Assembly: GCA_051530055.1 (NCBI GenBank) | Contig: CM121342.1 | Coordinates: 8,184,001-8,248,000, forward strand | Reading direction: 5' to 3' | DNA length: 64,000 nt | Source: Neoechinorhynchus agilis | Lineage: Eukaryota; Acanthocephala | Shown: positions 53,915 to 64,000 of the stretch, one piece after another | Numbering within the stretch: the stretch's first letter is position 1 | Layout of the letters: the number at the start of each line of letters is the position of its first letter | The notes under the pieces: model-generated | The model's input: only the letters and a program-made list of their open reading frames with translations | What the model was told of the DNA's origin: nothing | Databases searched by the model: none | Position numbers and translations under genes: made by a program

Positions 53915-55625
53915 TGTTCTGTCGAAAGTTTAACCACAGAGAAATTGCCAAAGATTATCCGTAGTGGCTGAACTTATCCACCCTGAGAGATACGCAAACT
54001 GGCGTCGAACTGTTTTTCAATCTGTGTACGAACACAGTCAACAAAATCCATCTATATTTGTCAATAAAAATGCCAGTAAACAAATAATCGGTCGATATTT
54101 TTGTTGGTCTATGAGATCGCATAAAGAAATCGTGGATTAGTATCTTCGGTTGTCATTAGCAAACATAACTATAATAATTTTCTATTCGATAATCAAAGTA
54201 AATGAATTTTTTATAATTTAGTTGTGCGTTTTTTGGAGGTTGAATTCGAACGCAAAACTAAAATGTGGATAATTAGACACCGAGAGTGATCGATAACATC
54301 TTCAACAGATTGTTGGAAAATTAAAAAGAAACGTATTCATCATTTTAAGGACGCAAACTTAAATATTTTATTGCCACTCCTGCAAGGCTTCAATTATACC
54401 ATGTCTGAAAAGTTACTTTGATTTACAAAACACCAAACAATGTGAATCATTCACTTAAATCATCGTTGTAATGCCCAAGGATTTTAGCATGAATTTAACA
54501 AAACAAGTATATTCTTTGACCATCTCGCGCTGGAATTAAGGTCTCTAGACTTAAAGCAGCGATTTTCTTTAAATGATTCGAAAACACCTATGAAAACGAA
54601 AAGCTTACTGATCGTGTTAAAATCTCCAATAAAAATTTAATAGACGTAAATGGATTAGTCTCTATGATTGGCATAAATAATGTTTGATGTTCGAAAAAAA
54701 TAACGAGAAGCCAAAAACTGTGATAATCATAAAAATTTATATGTTATTGGAAAAAATCGTATAGTTTCGTAAATGAAATCGTCGATGATCGTCCTCTTGA
54801 TGATCGAATATTAAATAATCACTTTTTATTTAGTATCAAGTGCTTTGTTTTTATATTAGGCAACAATAAAAACGAAAGTTATAATACGAAATCAATCACC
54901 CTTCAATTTTTATAATAAGTACAAAGAATGGACAGAACAAATCAAGGATATTTGAAAACCGTACAGATCATTGTCGTCATACTTTTAGCTTAATAATGTA
55001 AAAAAATGCTAAATAATGCGAATCAAATGTTCGACGAAGGAGATTAATCTTAGAACTTCCTTATATAAAAAAGAAGAACAACCATGTTATACTATCATCG
55101 TACTTGAGAGGATGAGTTACTAGTCCATACCCTTCAATTATTGCCTTATTTTCCTTTTGCATCGCATGCTGATCTCTTCCTATGGCTAATCTCCGAGCCT
55201 AAGAGACCAGAGTACGATAACAAAAAATTTAAATAACAAAAGGAATATCTCCTGCGAGGTTCTCCAGCGTATTCTGCAGCCTGTTAAGGTACAGGACTTC
55301 CCTTCCCTGCACCTGGCTAAATAGTTTGTAGCTAAATAACAAAACTATCCTAGAGAAGTTCATTTTTCATGGATATTATAGAAAGAACAAACAAAAAGAA
55401 ATAACGAACGGCTCTTAAATAATTTTTCCTGCAATTGAGGCTATTTAGTTGATTTCACATCTTTAGTTAATCCTTATAATTTTCCCATCTTTTGACGCCA
55501 ACGATTGTAACATATTTGCAATTCGATCAAGTAGGATAACGCACCTGATTGCTAGGTTTTTAGTTGAATAAAGATTGGCAAAACAATCATTTAAGTTAAT
55601 TATAAACTTCGCCGCATTATACTTC
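53915..55625. other. Non-coding 5' flank of SLC17 copy 2
   Basis: Equivalent of 27,704-29,230 plus a ~190 bp segment (55,035-55,222) absent from the first block. The extra segment has no reading frame or terminal repeats that I can recognise. Confidence 0.5.
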
Positions 55626-55639
55626 GAGTTGAAGAACCA

Positions 55640-56310
55640 GGCTTTAGTACAAAAGTTCTCGTAAAAAAAGAAATTAGGTTCGATTTTATTCCGCTCATAT
55701 TTTCAAGCATCTTAGAAAAGTTCTTGATAAAAAATTAAAGAACTCCAATCTCTGATTAGGTGGTCGCCCTCTAGCGAAAAAATATAAAATTCCTGCGAAA
55801 TAGGTTTTTAACGGACTGACCAGGCTTTTATCAGCTACCCCAATACCGGGAGCTCGCCGAATCAAAGAATTTAGTTTATAAAAATGACTACTCAATGAAG
55901 TATTAAAGCACGTTCGCGACGAGTAGAAGGAAAATTTATCCGCAGTTCTCTTGTACAATATGCGAACCCAACTGACGATAAACTAACATCAGCTTTAATT
56001 GCAACAGCTAAGGCTTTCCTGGAGCCAGCTGAATCATTGAGGGGGATTATAAAGGCTTATTTTTATTTATGTTTAAATTGGCTGTACTAAGAATTGTTGA
56101 TAATTTACTAATGATGTTTTTTATGATGTTTAATAAAATCTCTCTCTTTTTATGATGACAAAAGAAAAATATATCGTCCGCATATAGCAGAGGATGCACG
56201 AATTTTTGCTTAGGTAACAATTTAAATAAGAATACAAAAGTTCTTTGGGTCCTCATCCGTTAATATGGGAATATGCAGTCGAGGGATGTCCGTTCGGGAG
56301 GTAATATCTG
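55640..56310 (-). mobile_element. APE-type LINE fragment unique to the second block
   Basis: Minus strand: LLYADDIFFFCHHKKREILL (YADD box, ~56,180) then FFARGRPPNQRLEFFNF near 55,770, the same landmarks as in the other LINE copies. It stands where the first block has most of the Ty3/gypsy fossil. Broken and lacking both ends. Confidence 0.8.
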
Positions 56311-56319
56311 GTCCCAGAA

Positions 56320-56625
56320 GATCTAGTTGACTGAAATGCCGGTTAGCTGCGATTCTATTATCTGTTTGATCGATTTTCGGAAGTGGATACGTTCAGAGAA
56401 ATGTATATCGATTGATGGTTTGGGAGAAATTAAAAACTAATCTCAGTGGGTATACACCAGAAATTCAAGCGACTATTAGTGGCAGTATCCGGCGGATTTG
56501 GCCGACAATGCGAGGTCATCATGTGTCTACGAGCGACGTCAAGAGATTGATTAACTTTACCGCATTCCAGGACGAGTAGACTTAAGCTTTTAAAAATATA
56601 TTGTTCCCGTTCAATGATCACCAGT
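56320..56625 (-). mobile_element. Remaining upstream part of the Ty3/gypsy-like fossil
   Basis: Equivalent of 30,262-30,567; ends abruptly at the LINE fragment. Broken fossil. Confidence 0.7.
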
Positions 56626-57222
56626 GTGATTTGGTAATGTGAATGGAGTCGTCTCGATTAAGATATCGGTGGTTATTTTAAGTTGTGTTGGCGTGATTGT
56701 CGATCTCCTATGTTTTGCATGTCTCCTAATAATAGCGTCGAATCTTGAGAGTTTAGCTGTTAGATCTGGGAAGCGTTTAATCATACACAGCTTAAATTGA
56801 AACCTTTGATTTAAAAAAAGATTAAGACAAGTAAATGTTTAACGATTTCATACCTATTCAAGTTCCAAAATCATTGAGTTTCTGGAGCGGAGGAAAATCA
56901 TATAACTGTTGTCGGTTTGATGATTTACCGGCCTTTCGCTTTTCGACAGCGATGGTCTGAAGGTTTTATTTTTGCGAGCGCACGTTTAAGTTCTTGGATC
57001 GATTATAAGTTTTAGTTTTCCTTGCTTAAACGAATTTAAATTCGCCTTTAAAGAGTTTAATATTACAGACGTCATTTGCCAATGGAGAAAAATTATAATG
57101 ATAACGAATCCGAACTTTTTGTCAACAATGGACACAAGTGTTTGTGCAGCCAGTAATATCTCTAAATAATACCCGAACCCCCTCGCTCCACTTGGGACTT
57201 AACCATTTCAACAAACCAATGC

Positions 57223-59958
57223 TGCCCGATATCCGAGGGTCTCAACACATAATTGCCCGGTTTGTGACAAGCAGATGAAAATTACGAAATCGGGAGAATT
57301 TTGGAATCACTGCCCAAGGGATTCCCAATGTGTTGGTTCCGGCCTTCTGCCGGCAAACTCAGCTCCTCAGCTCAATGAACCTCGTCAAAACATCCAAAAC
57401 ATCGTACATTGCACCCCTTCGTTGTTGGAGATCGTGCGCGTTTTGCCCAGAAACATCCAGAAACGGATCCCGGAGGACGCTCAATTTCAGGTAGCGAAGA
57501 GGTATTCAGCTGAGCGACTGTCTCGAGACAAATACCGAAATATCTTGTACAGGCCTTTTCGCATTCCCGAGAGTGGTACTTTGTGCTGGAGTAAAATCTG
57601 ACGAGTCCCTTGTTACCCTCATCAAAAACCGGGTGTCCTCCTTCGACAATCCGTTCGGAGAGGTCCTACGCAAAGCTCGCGTTTTTTAGGAAAGATTTTT
57701 CAAAGCTACCGAATCCGAGCCGAGTTTCGACCCGTTCAATGAACCAGAGACTGTCTTCTAAACTCGCCGATGGTGATGTGAGAGGCGCAGTTCGTATTCT
57801 ATCATCCACCAACGAATTCGCAAGAGATGATACGAAAACTGACGAACTTCTCAGAGATAAACATCCTCGATCCGCTGGTCATCTAGAATATTCGTAGATG
57901 ATCCCCTCGTGCACCCCGTTGGAGTTTTCGGTTGATGTTGCTAAAAAAAGCCGTTTCTTCGTTCGAAAATGGGTCAGCACATTGGCTCGACGGACTTCGG
58001 CCTCAGCACTTAAAGGACATGATGTCCTTCTCCGTAGGTGATCCATCCAATGTTCTCCTGAACGCCTTGACTCGGTTAGTCGGCGTTTTCTCTGGAGACA
58101 ACCTGTCTCCCATAGTGATCGAATTCTTTTTTGGCGCTTCCTTCTGCGCTTTATAAAAGAAGGACGGTGGGATTCGTCCCATCGCTATTGGCTCTACATT
58201 GAGACGACTAGCAGGGAAAGTGATTTCTAGGCGAGTCTTAGAAAATGTTGCTGAAATTCTTCGTCCAGTTCAACTAGGTTGCTGCACACCTTGCGGGGCG
58301 GAAGCCATGGTCGACGCACTCCGTACATTTGTTATTGAGAACGTCAAACCGTGTTTGATCCTAAAATTAGGTTTCTCGGAACGCCTTCAATTCCGTTAAT
58401 CGCGACTCTCTCTCTTAAAAGATGTCAGAGATCACGTGCCGGAGGCTTACGGGTATTTTAGAAATTCGTACTGAGCTGCGACCCCTCTTGTATTCAACGA
58501 TCAAATCATTCCTTCCGATTGAGGCGTTCAGCAGGGAAACCCATTAGGCCCCATTGGTTTCGCGCTCACAATAAACGAATTAGCGCATTCTCTTGATGCC
58601 GAATTCAATGCCTGGTACCCGGACGATGCTACGCTGGGAGGCGATGCCCAGGTAGTTGTCCGTGACCTGGAGAAAATCAAGATGGGGGCAAGCAAACTGG
58701 GCATTGAATTGAACACAGAAAAGTGCGAAATTCTATTCTGTAACATAGAGACGGGCCCTGCAGAAGACGTAATAAATTGCGACTTTGAAAATGTTGCACC
58801 CGGGATAGAAATGATCGACCTTGACCGGCTTAAGCTTTTGGACAGTTTCGTATTTGATGGGAATGTAGAGAACGAAATTAACAGCCTTCTAACCGTTTTT
58901 CAAGCACAAGGTTCAGCTTGGAAAGCGGAATAACAGATTGAAGGACTGTCTCGAGCAAGTTTTAAATGTCCAGCTGTCAGAAGGGGCATGGCAACAAGCA
59001 TCCTTGCCTGTATCTTCTGGCGGGTTGGGCATCCGGAAAACAGCAGACATATCCCTGCCCGCATTTTTAGGCTCCTACGAGGGAAGCAGAAGCGCAGTTC
59101 AGCGCATTTTGAAATTTACTTATCATTTTGATAGGCATTTTGAAGAGGGAATCAGTGAGTGGTGTACACTGATCAACTCCGATCAAGTACCTGCGAATGG
59201 TCAAACACAATCTGTGTGGGATCGACCTCTCATCGCAAGAGTTCAAAGCTCTCTCTCTTATCAGACTCAAGCGACGACGTTGTCCGTGCCAGGTTGTTGG
59301 CAGTCTCCACTAGAGAATCCACGGTCCCGCTGGCATCCGAGGGTACTATCCGACGAGGCAAAACGGGTCGGAGTTTCAATGAGACTGGGACTACCGATGT
59401 GTCATCCCCACCGATGCCGCTGCGGTACAAATATGGATTCGTCGGGACGTCATGGTCTCATCTGTAGAAATTCAGCCGGCAGATTTGCAAGACATGCCGA
59501 AATTGACATGGTGCTGAGCCGGGCCCTTGTTATGTGGTACATGCCCCCAATATTTTGGAACCAGTAAACCTCTGTAGGGACGACGGACGTAGACCTGATA
59601 AGGTGACCGTATTTCCGTGGCGGGAGGGTAAATGCCTCTTCTGGGACGCCAATTGTGTCGTTGCACTCGCGGTCTCAAGCTGGAGGTGCCGTGAGCGCTG
59701 CGGAAGGACGGAAAACGGCAAAATACCTCGATTTAGCCCGGACCCATGTGTTTGTGCCTTTTGGGGTTGAGACATACGGATCTCTTGATAGCAAGGCTCT
59801 TCAACTTCTGAAGGATCTGAAGCGACGCCAGGTCAATACCTGGTTCAAAATTTCAGCATCGCCGTGTTGAGAGGCAACACTTCAAGCATTCGGGCGACAA
59901 TTGAGGACGAGGACGGCTAGGCATATAACAGCTTGTGAGCGAGCGCTGAAATAAATAC
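57223..59958 (+). mobile_element. R2-like LINE, copy B1
   Basis: Duplicate of 31,165-33,900 with the same breaks and at least one further stop (in the segment equivalent to FCALEKKDGG). It has the same order: zinc finger, reverse transcriptase, CCHC site and restriction-like endonuclease. Confidence 0.8.
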
Positions 59959-60055
59959 ATTTGATTATTAAAAAACAATTCAGCAGGAATTTAAACACAT
60001 TCGAAACTGTGAAGCAGACAATTGTATGGAAATTTTTAATGCTACTGATGGGCGA

Positions 60056-60126
60056 GCATTGGTGGTTCAGTGGTAGAATTCTCGCCTGCCACGCGGGAGA
60101 CCCGGGTTCGATTCCCGGCCAATGCA
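60056..60126 (+). tRNA. trnG-GCC: tRNA-Gly (anticodon GCC), copy 2
   Basis: Identical 71 nt to copy 1, with all stems intact. Its 3' flank differs strongly from copy 1 and has a T5 run 47 bp downstream. Confidence 0.97.
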
Positions 60127-60172
60127 ACAGGCGATTGAACGCCGACAAACGTTCTCGGCAAGGCTGCACTTC

Positions 60173-60177
60173 TTTTT
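60173..60177 (+). terminator. Candidate Pol III terminator of tRNA-Gly copy 2
   Basis: TTTTT, 47 bp after the tRNA 3' end. The equivalent bases in the first block (34,115-34,119) read CTCAC, so only this copy has it. Confidence 0.45.
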
Positions 60178-60553
60178 ACCCCTAAAATTCGGCAGCAATC
60201 AATTCTTCTAAAATACATAATAAAATCATGCCGACACGGACTTATGTTCACTAAGTCAACAATAAAATTATTCTTTTAGCAGCGCAGCGATCCAACGCCG
60301 ATATGCCGCAGGCGCTAAAGGGAGAGAACTCACACGGATGGCCATCTTCTCCTCGGGATGCATCAGATTATCTGAAGGCGTTTAAAAATTCATATCTTCC
60401 CGGATCAAAGATAACACAAAATGGAATAATTTGCTCTTCGGGATTCTCCGTGCTCTGACGATGTCAAAGGTGAAACCTTCCTCGTTAACAACGGCGTCGA
60501 CATTGAGAATCGGAATCGATGTCTCGATGATGAACGTCTTTTAAAGATTCGAT

Positions 60554-60625
60554 CTCGGTGTCGGGGAATCGAACCCCGGTCACCCGCGTGACAGGCGGGT
60601 ATACTCACCACTATACTAACACCGA
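60554..60625 (-). tRNA. trnD-GUC: tRNA-Asp (anticodon GUC), copy 2
   Basis: Identical to copy 1 over 72 nt, same convergent placement towards tRNA-Gly. Confidence 0.97.
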
Positions 60626-60944
60626 CGCTTAAAATTTCATCCACGGATATTGGAAAATCAAATCCGATTTATCGGAATCTTATCTCTCTTATTGTAAATC
60701 TCCAAATGCCTCCAGCTCTATCTCGCCTAAAATTAACTAAAATACATCATCTCTGAAAAATGGCCGGGATAATCAATGCCAGTTTTATAATGAAACGTTT
60801 TAAATCACCAAAAACCAAAAACGTCTGGATTTTCCAAAAAGAAACTTAATAGATTTTGAAGAATTGATGGAAAATGAGTACACGTTTTCGAAAATCAAAA
60901 TTATTGACCAACAAAAAACGATACTCAAGATAAATAAATTTAAA

Positions 60945-62533
60945 GGCAGCTAAAGTTCTATGTAAACGAATCACAGACAAGGTAGGCGCACAATTTCGAC
61001 CTGTACAACTTGGTTGCTGTACCTCGTGTGGTACCAAGGCGATCGTTCATGCTCTTCGTAATTATATTGAAAATTCGACTTCGCCAAGTGTTGTGCTTAA
61101 ACTCGACTTTAAAAACGCGTTCAACTCATTGAATCGACGTTCCCTCCTAAATAGGATAATCGAAAACGTACCGGATATTTTCCCGTACTTTCAAACAGCT
61201 TACGGCTCAAAGACGCCTCTAATATATGAGAATAATATAATATGGTCGGAGTCCGGAGTTCAGCATGGAGACCCCCTGGGCCCGATCGGTTTCTCAGTCG
61301 CAGTTAATCACGTTGCTAAATCTTTAAAGTCCAAATTCAATGCTTGGTATCTCGACGACGGAACTTTGGGAGACTATCCAGCAATAGTTCTGGACGATTT
61401 TAAAATATTCGTAGAAAAAACCAAAGAACTGGGGTTGCAACTCAATTTCGCAAAGTGCCAAATTCTGCTGCTAAACATGAAGGAAAAAGACGAGTCAATT
61501 ATATTGGATGAGTTTTCATCGGTTGCACCAGGAATAGAAGCCATTAATCTTAGAAAGCTTCGTCTATTGGGATCTTGCGTGATTAAGGAGAATCTGCCAA
61601 AGGATATTGAAATGACCGCTTCATAGCTAAAGCTGATATGCAAGAGAACATAGGAATTGAAGAGCCATGAAGCAATCTTCTTGATTAAGAACTGCCTCTT
61701 CTTGCCTAAGCTCCTCCACAAGCTAAGGACTGTTCTTGCCTTCGACAACACGGACGACCTCGATAAATTGAACTGCCTATTGCGCGGTGAGCTGGAGAAA
61801 ACGCTTAACATCGCCTTTGACGTTACATCGTGGAGACAAGCTACATTACCGACATTAAGTGGGGGGTTCCGGACTACGACAGACTAAAGATGTCACTTTA
61901 CCGGCTTTCCTTGCCTCCATTTGTGCTAGTCTTAAGTACTCAACTAATATTTTTCCTGAGGTCAACGCGGAGCATTTCGATCGAGCTTTTGTGAAGTGGA
62001 CAACATTAAGCGGGCAAACACAGATACCTAGAGAAAGCAACAAACAGCAAGCGTAAGATTCTCCACTCGTTCATCGGGTTCAATCTCAATTACAAGACCA
62101 GATGGATGAAGTGGCTAGGGTTCGTCTCGCTGCTTGTTCGACAAAGCAATCTGGAGCCTGGCTTGATGCTATACCATCCTCAAATTTGAGCACTTTGCTC
62201 GATGATGAGACCTTCAAATTCGGAATGAACATTTGGGTCGCTCATAAATGTCGATGTGATGTCACGGTGGACAATAAGGGACAACACGGTCTCTCATGTA
62301 AGCGATCCGCAGGACGTTTTCCCCGCTATGCTGAAATCAATGCTATCATAAGTCGAGCGCTGAGATCGATTCAGGTGTCCTGCATCCTGGAGCAAAATAA
62401 TCTCTGCCGCTCAGACGGGAAACGTCCTGACGGGGTAACGGTCTTTCCCTGGTCACGTGGCAGATTCTTTATATGGGACGCAACATGCGTCGATACGCTG
62501 GCAAAGGAAAATCGAAAGTTTGATTAAACGCTC
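60945..62533 (+). mobile_element. R2-like LINE, 5'-truncated copy B2
   Basis: Duplicate of 34,887-36,475 with the same truncation point and breaks; YLDD and the RPDG...WDATC endonuclease motifs are present. Confidence 0.85.
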
Positions 62534-62693
62534 AAGACACTTGACTGAACCAATGGCGAATAATTTTGCCTACACGCATTGCTAAAAAGCCAGGAAAGTT
62601 ATTCTATAGCCTAAATATTGATTATAACCATTGAAGCAACATTTAAATTAGTTATTTTTTAACAAAATTCTTACCTATAACGTTTTTAGAATA

Positions 62694-62966
62694 CTATAAG
62701 CAAACGATTCCAGTAATACGAAATACAGATTGGTTAAAATGTGAACCGATAAACTTTCTTGGTTCCGAATGTGATTTATAAAATATATTTATGAACTTAT
62801 CAGAATTGTGCGAGAGAGGAATATAATGAATGCATCCTTTTTTACGCCAGAATTTAAAAGGATATCTCATGGGAAAATTCCCGCGCTGGAACCCAACGAA
62901 TTCAGGGGGGTTAATATACTTATTAGTCGAAGTAAAAGACTGAAGTATTCGAGTTAAATTCGACAT
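62694..62966 (-). CDS. Hypothetical reading frame, 90 aa (copy 2)
   Basis: Same protein as at 36,636-36,908. Its exact conservation reflects the recent duplication and is no proof of coding. Confidence 0.35.
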   Translation of the reverse strand: MSNLTRILQSFTSTNKYINPPEFVGFQRGNFPMRYPFKFWRKKGCIHYIPLSHNSDKFINIFYKSHSEPRKFIGSHFNQSVFRITGIVCL

Positions 62967-62975
62967 TCAATCTTA

Positions 62976-63368
62976 CTCATTCTGCCTCCATCAACTTCCA
63001 ACGAGACTTAGGTATAAATACATTTTTGTCCAATACTTTTTCTGTATACCTGTCAACTCTGACAAGTTCAAAATAACACATAGCTATTTCCTTGTTCTTA
63101 ACAAATCCATCCGTATTTTTAACCGCATTGACGATACGCGTCCTTTTTTTGTATTAAAAAGGCCAATATTGACATAGAAAAATTTCTTTCCATAAAGCCT
63201 ATAGGCTTCAAGAAAATCTCTCCAGCGAATAGAAGTACGCGCAATTTCCTCGGCCACTTCCGATGCATCCGTGATAACACAAATACAAATACGACAGCGT
63301 ATAAAATATTTTCCTGGCATTGAATAACCTGAAAGCGGATTATATCCTTTTAAATGTACGGACGGCAA
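62976..63368 (-). CDS. Hypothetical gene with a frame switch at an A7 run (copy 2)
   Basis: Same as 36,918-37,310, including the switch at the homopolymer. Because both blocks have it, either it is a real genomic state or the same sequencing bias acted twice. Confidence 0.5.
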
Positions 63369-63761
63369 GTTATTTCAAGAATTATTGACATGATCACTCG
63401 TTCTAGAAATTTCTTCTCGAACATCCGACTGAATCCGCAATCAACATCGACGAACAAGCCTATGCTTAGCTTTCTCGTTATCGGATCTTTCTTCAGTACA
63501 ACTATTGAAGACAATGAATTGTATTAATAAAAAATGTGACAATATTCTCTTTCATCTAAGATGCGTACACTTAGAATTTGTTTTTTTAGTGCGTTTATAA
63601 ACAGTCGGCCTTTTTTACAAAAATAAAAATCGCATTAATGTTTGGAATTAGAAGGTGACACATTTGTGCCATTATTTATTATATAACTTTGTTATCAAAT
63701 TCTATGGAGGGAACGTGACACATTCATCGTTCATATTTATTTAAACCGAACGTAAGTTTGT

Positions 63762-64000
63762 TTAAAGCTCAACGCGTTTAAATATTGGATATAATATATC
63801 ACACGCCTTCGACAGTTCATCGTAATTTCTGCCATTCATTACTATCTTTCCTGTTGTATAAGCCTCAATCTTAACATCGATTCCTTCTATGGCTACATTT
63901 GCCCCATGGGAAATTTCCGGCTCGTAAAAGAATTTGCTTAGCTTTCTCGTTATCGGATCTTTCTTCGCCCATAAATTGAGCAAACGATACATATCGATTT
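63762..64000 (-). CDS. TBP-like factor, copy 2, cut by the window edge
   Basis: C-terminal repeat of the TBP-like protein (FFYEPEISHGANVAIEGIDV, ILYPIFKRVEL), identical in the visible part to 37,704-37,942. The N-terminal half and the sequence in front of it lie beyond the window, so whether this copy also abuts LINE sequence is unknown. Confidence 0.85.
   Translation of the reverse strand, partial: IDMYRLLNLWAKKDPITRKLSKFFYEPEISHGANVAIEGIDVKIEAYTTGKIVMNGRNYDELSKACDILYPIFKRVEL

Larger units (their letters stand above)
50175..64000. repeat. Second copy of the 24-38 kb block (segmental duplication)
   Basis: Matches 23,966-37,942 in order and orientation; offset 26,211 bp up to ~28.8 kb and 26,058 bp from ~30.3 kb. 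Differences are sparse except in three places: the first ~200 bp of the LINE, a ~190 bp insertion at 55,035-55,222, and a replaced piece at 55,626-56,319. The copy runs off the right edge, so its end is unseen. Confidence 0.97.

Overview
The window looks like the genome of a small-genome invertebrate animal, probably an arthropod or another compact metazoan; the exact group cannot be fixed from the sequence. Reasons: host genes use GT-AG introns that are often only 42-49 nt long (all five introns of each SLC17 gene, two in the AP-1 mu gene, two in the coiled-coil gene), the proteins are animal-like (AP-1 mu, U1-C, TFIIB, Tctex-type dynein light chain, extended Tudor, SLC17, TBP-like factor), and the intergenic DNA is AT-rich and full of non-LTR retroelement debris.

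Layout. 1-20.4 kb is a mostly host-gene region: the 3' part of an SR-rich protein gene, U1-C (minus) divergent from AP-1 mu (plus), a multi-exon coiled-coil protein, an intronless divergent TFIIB, an RWDD2-like gene (minus), an acidic unknown protein (minus) divergent from a Tctex-type dynein light chain (plus). In between lie a ~276 bp tandem repeat (13.27-14.08 kb), a 190 bp palindrome (17.3-17.5 kb) and a ~139 bp minisatellite of nine units (17.64-18.88 kb). 20.5-24.6 kb is a patchwork of APE-type LINE pieces.

24-38 kb is a block containing a Penelope-like GIY-YIG fragment, an intact six-exon SLC17 transporter gene, a Ty3/gypsy-like pol fossil, two copies of an R2-like LINE with a C-terminal restriction-like endonuclease, tRNA-Gly(GCC), tRNA-Asp(GUC), two small unknown reading frames and a TBP-like gene. 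This block appears a second time, nearly identical, from about 50.2 kb to the right edge (offset 26.2 kb, then 26.06 kb). The two blocks are separated by 38.4-50.2 kb: a third copy of the LINE junction that begins the block (38,430-39,749), an extended-Tudor gene, a secreted leucine-rich-repeat protein gene, and the longest LINE copy (45.9-50.8 kb). Copies of one LINE family therefore lie at every visible edge of the duplicated block, which suggests recombination between LINEs, or else a haplotype assembled twice.

How the genes fit together: there are no operons. Two general transcription factor genes (TFIIB and a TBP-like factor) lie in one window, and the TBP-like reading frame runs without a stop into LINE ORF1 sequence. 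Several host genes show frame breaks or a missing segment that could be real decay or long-read assembly indels.
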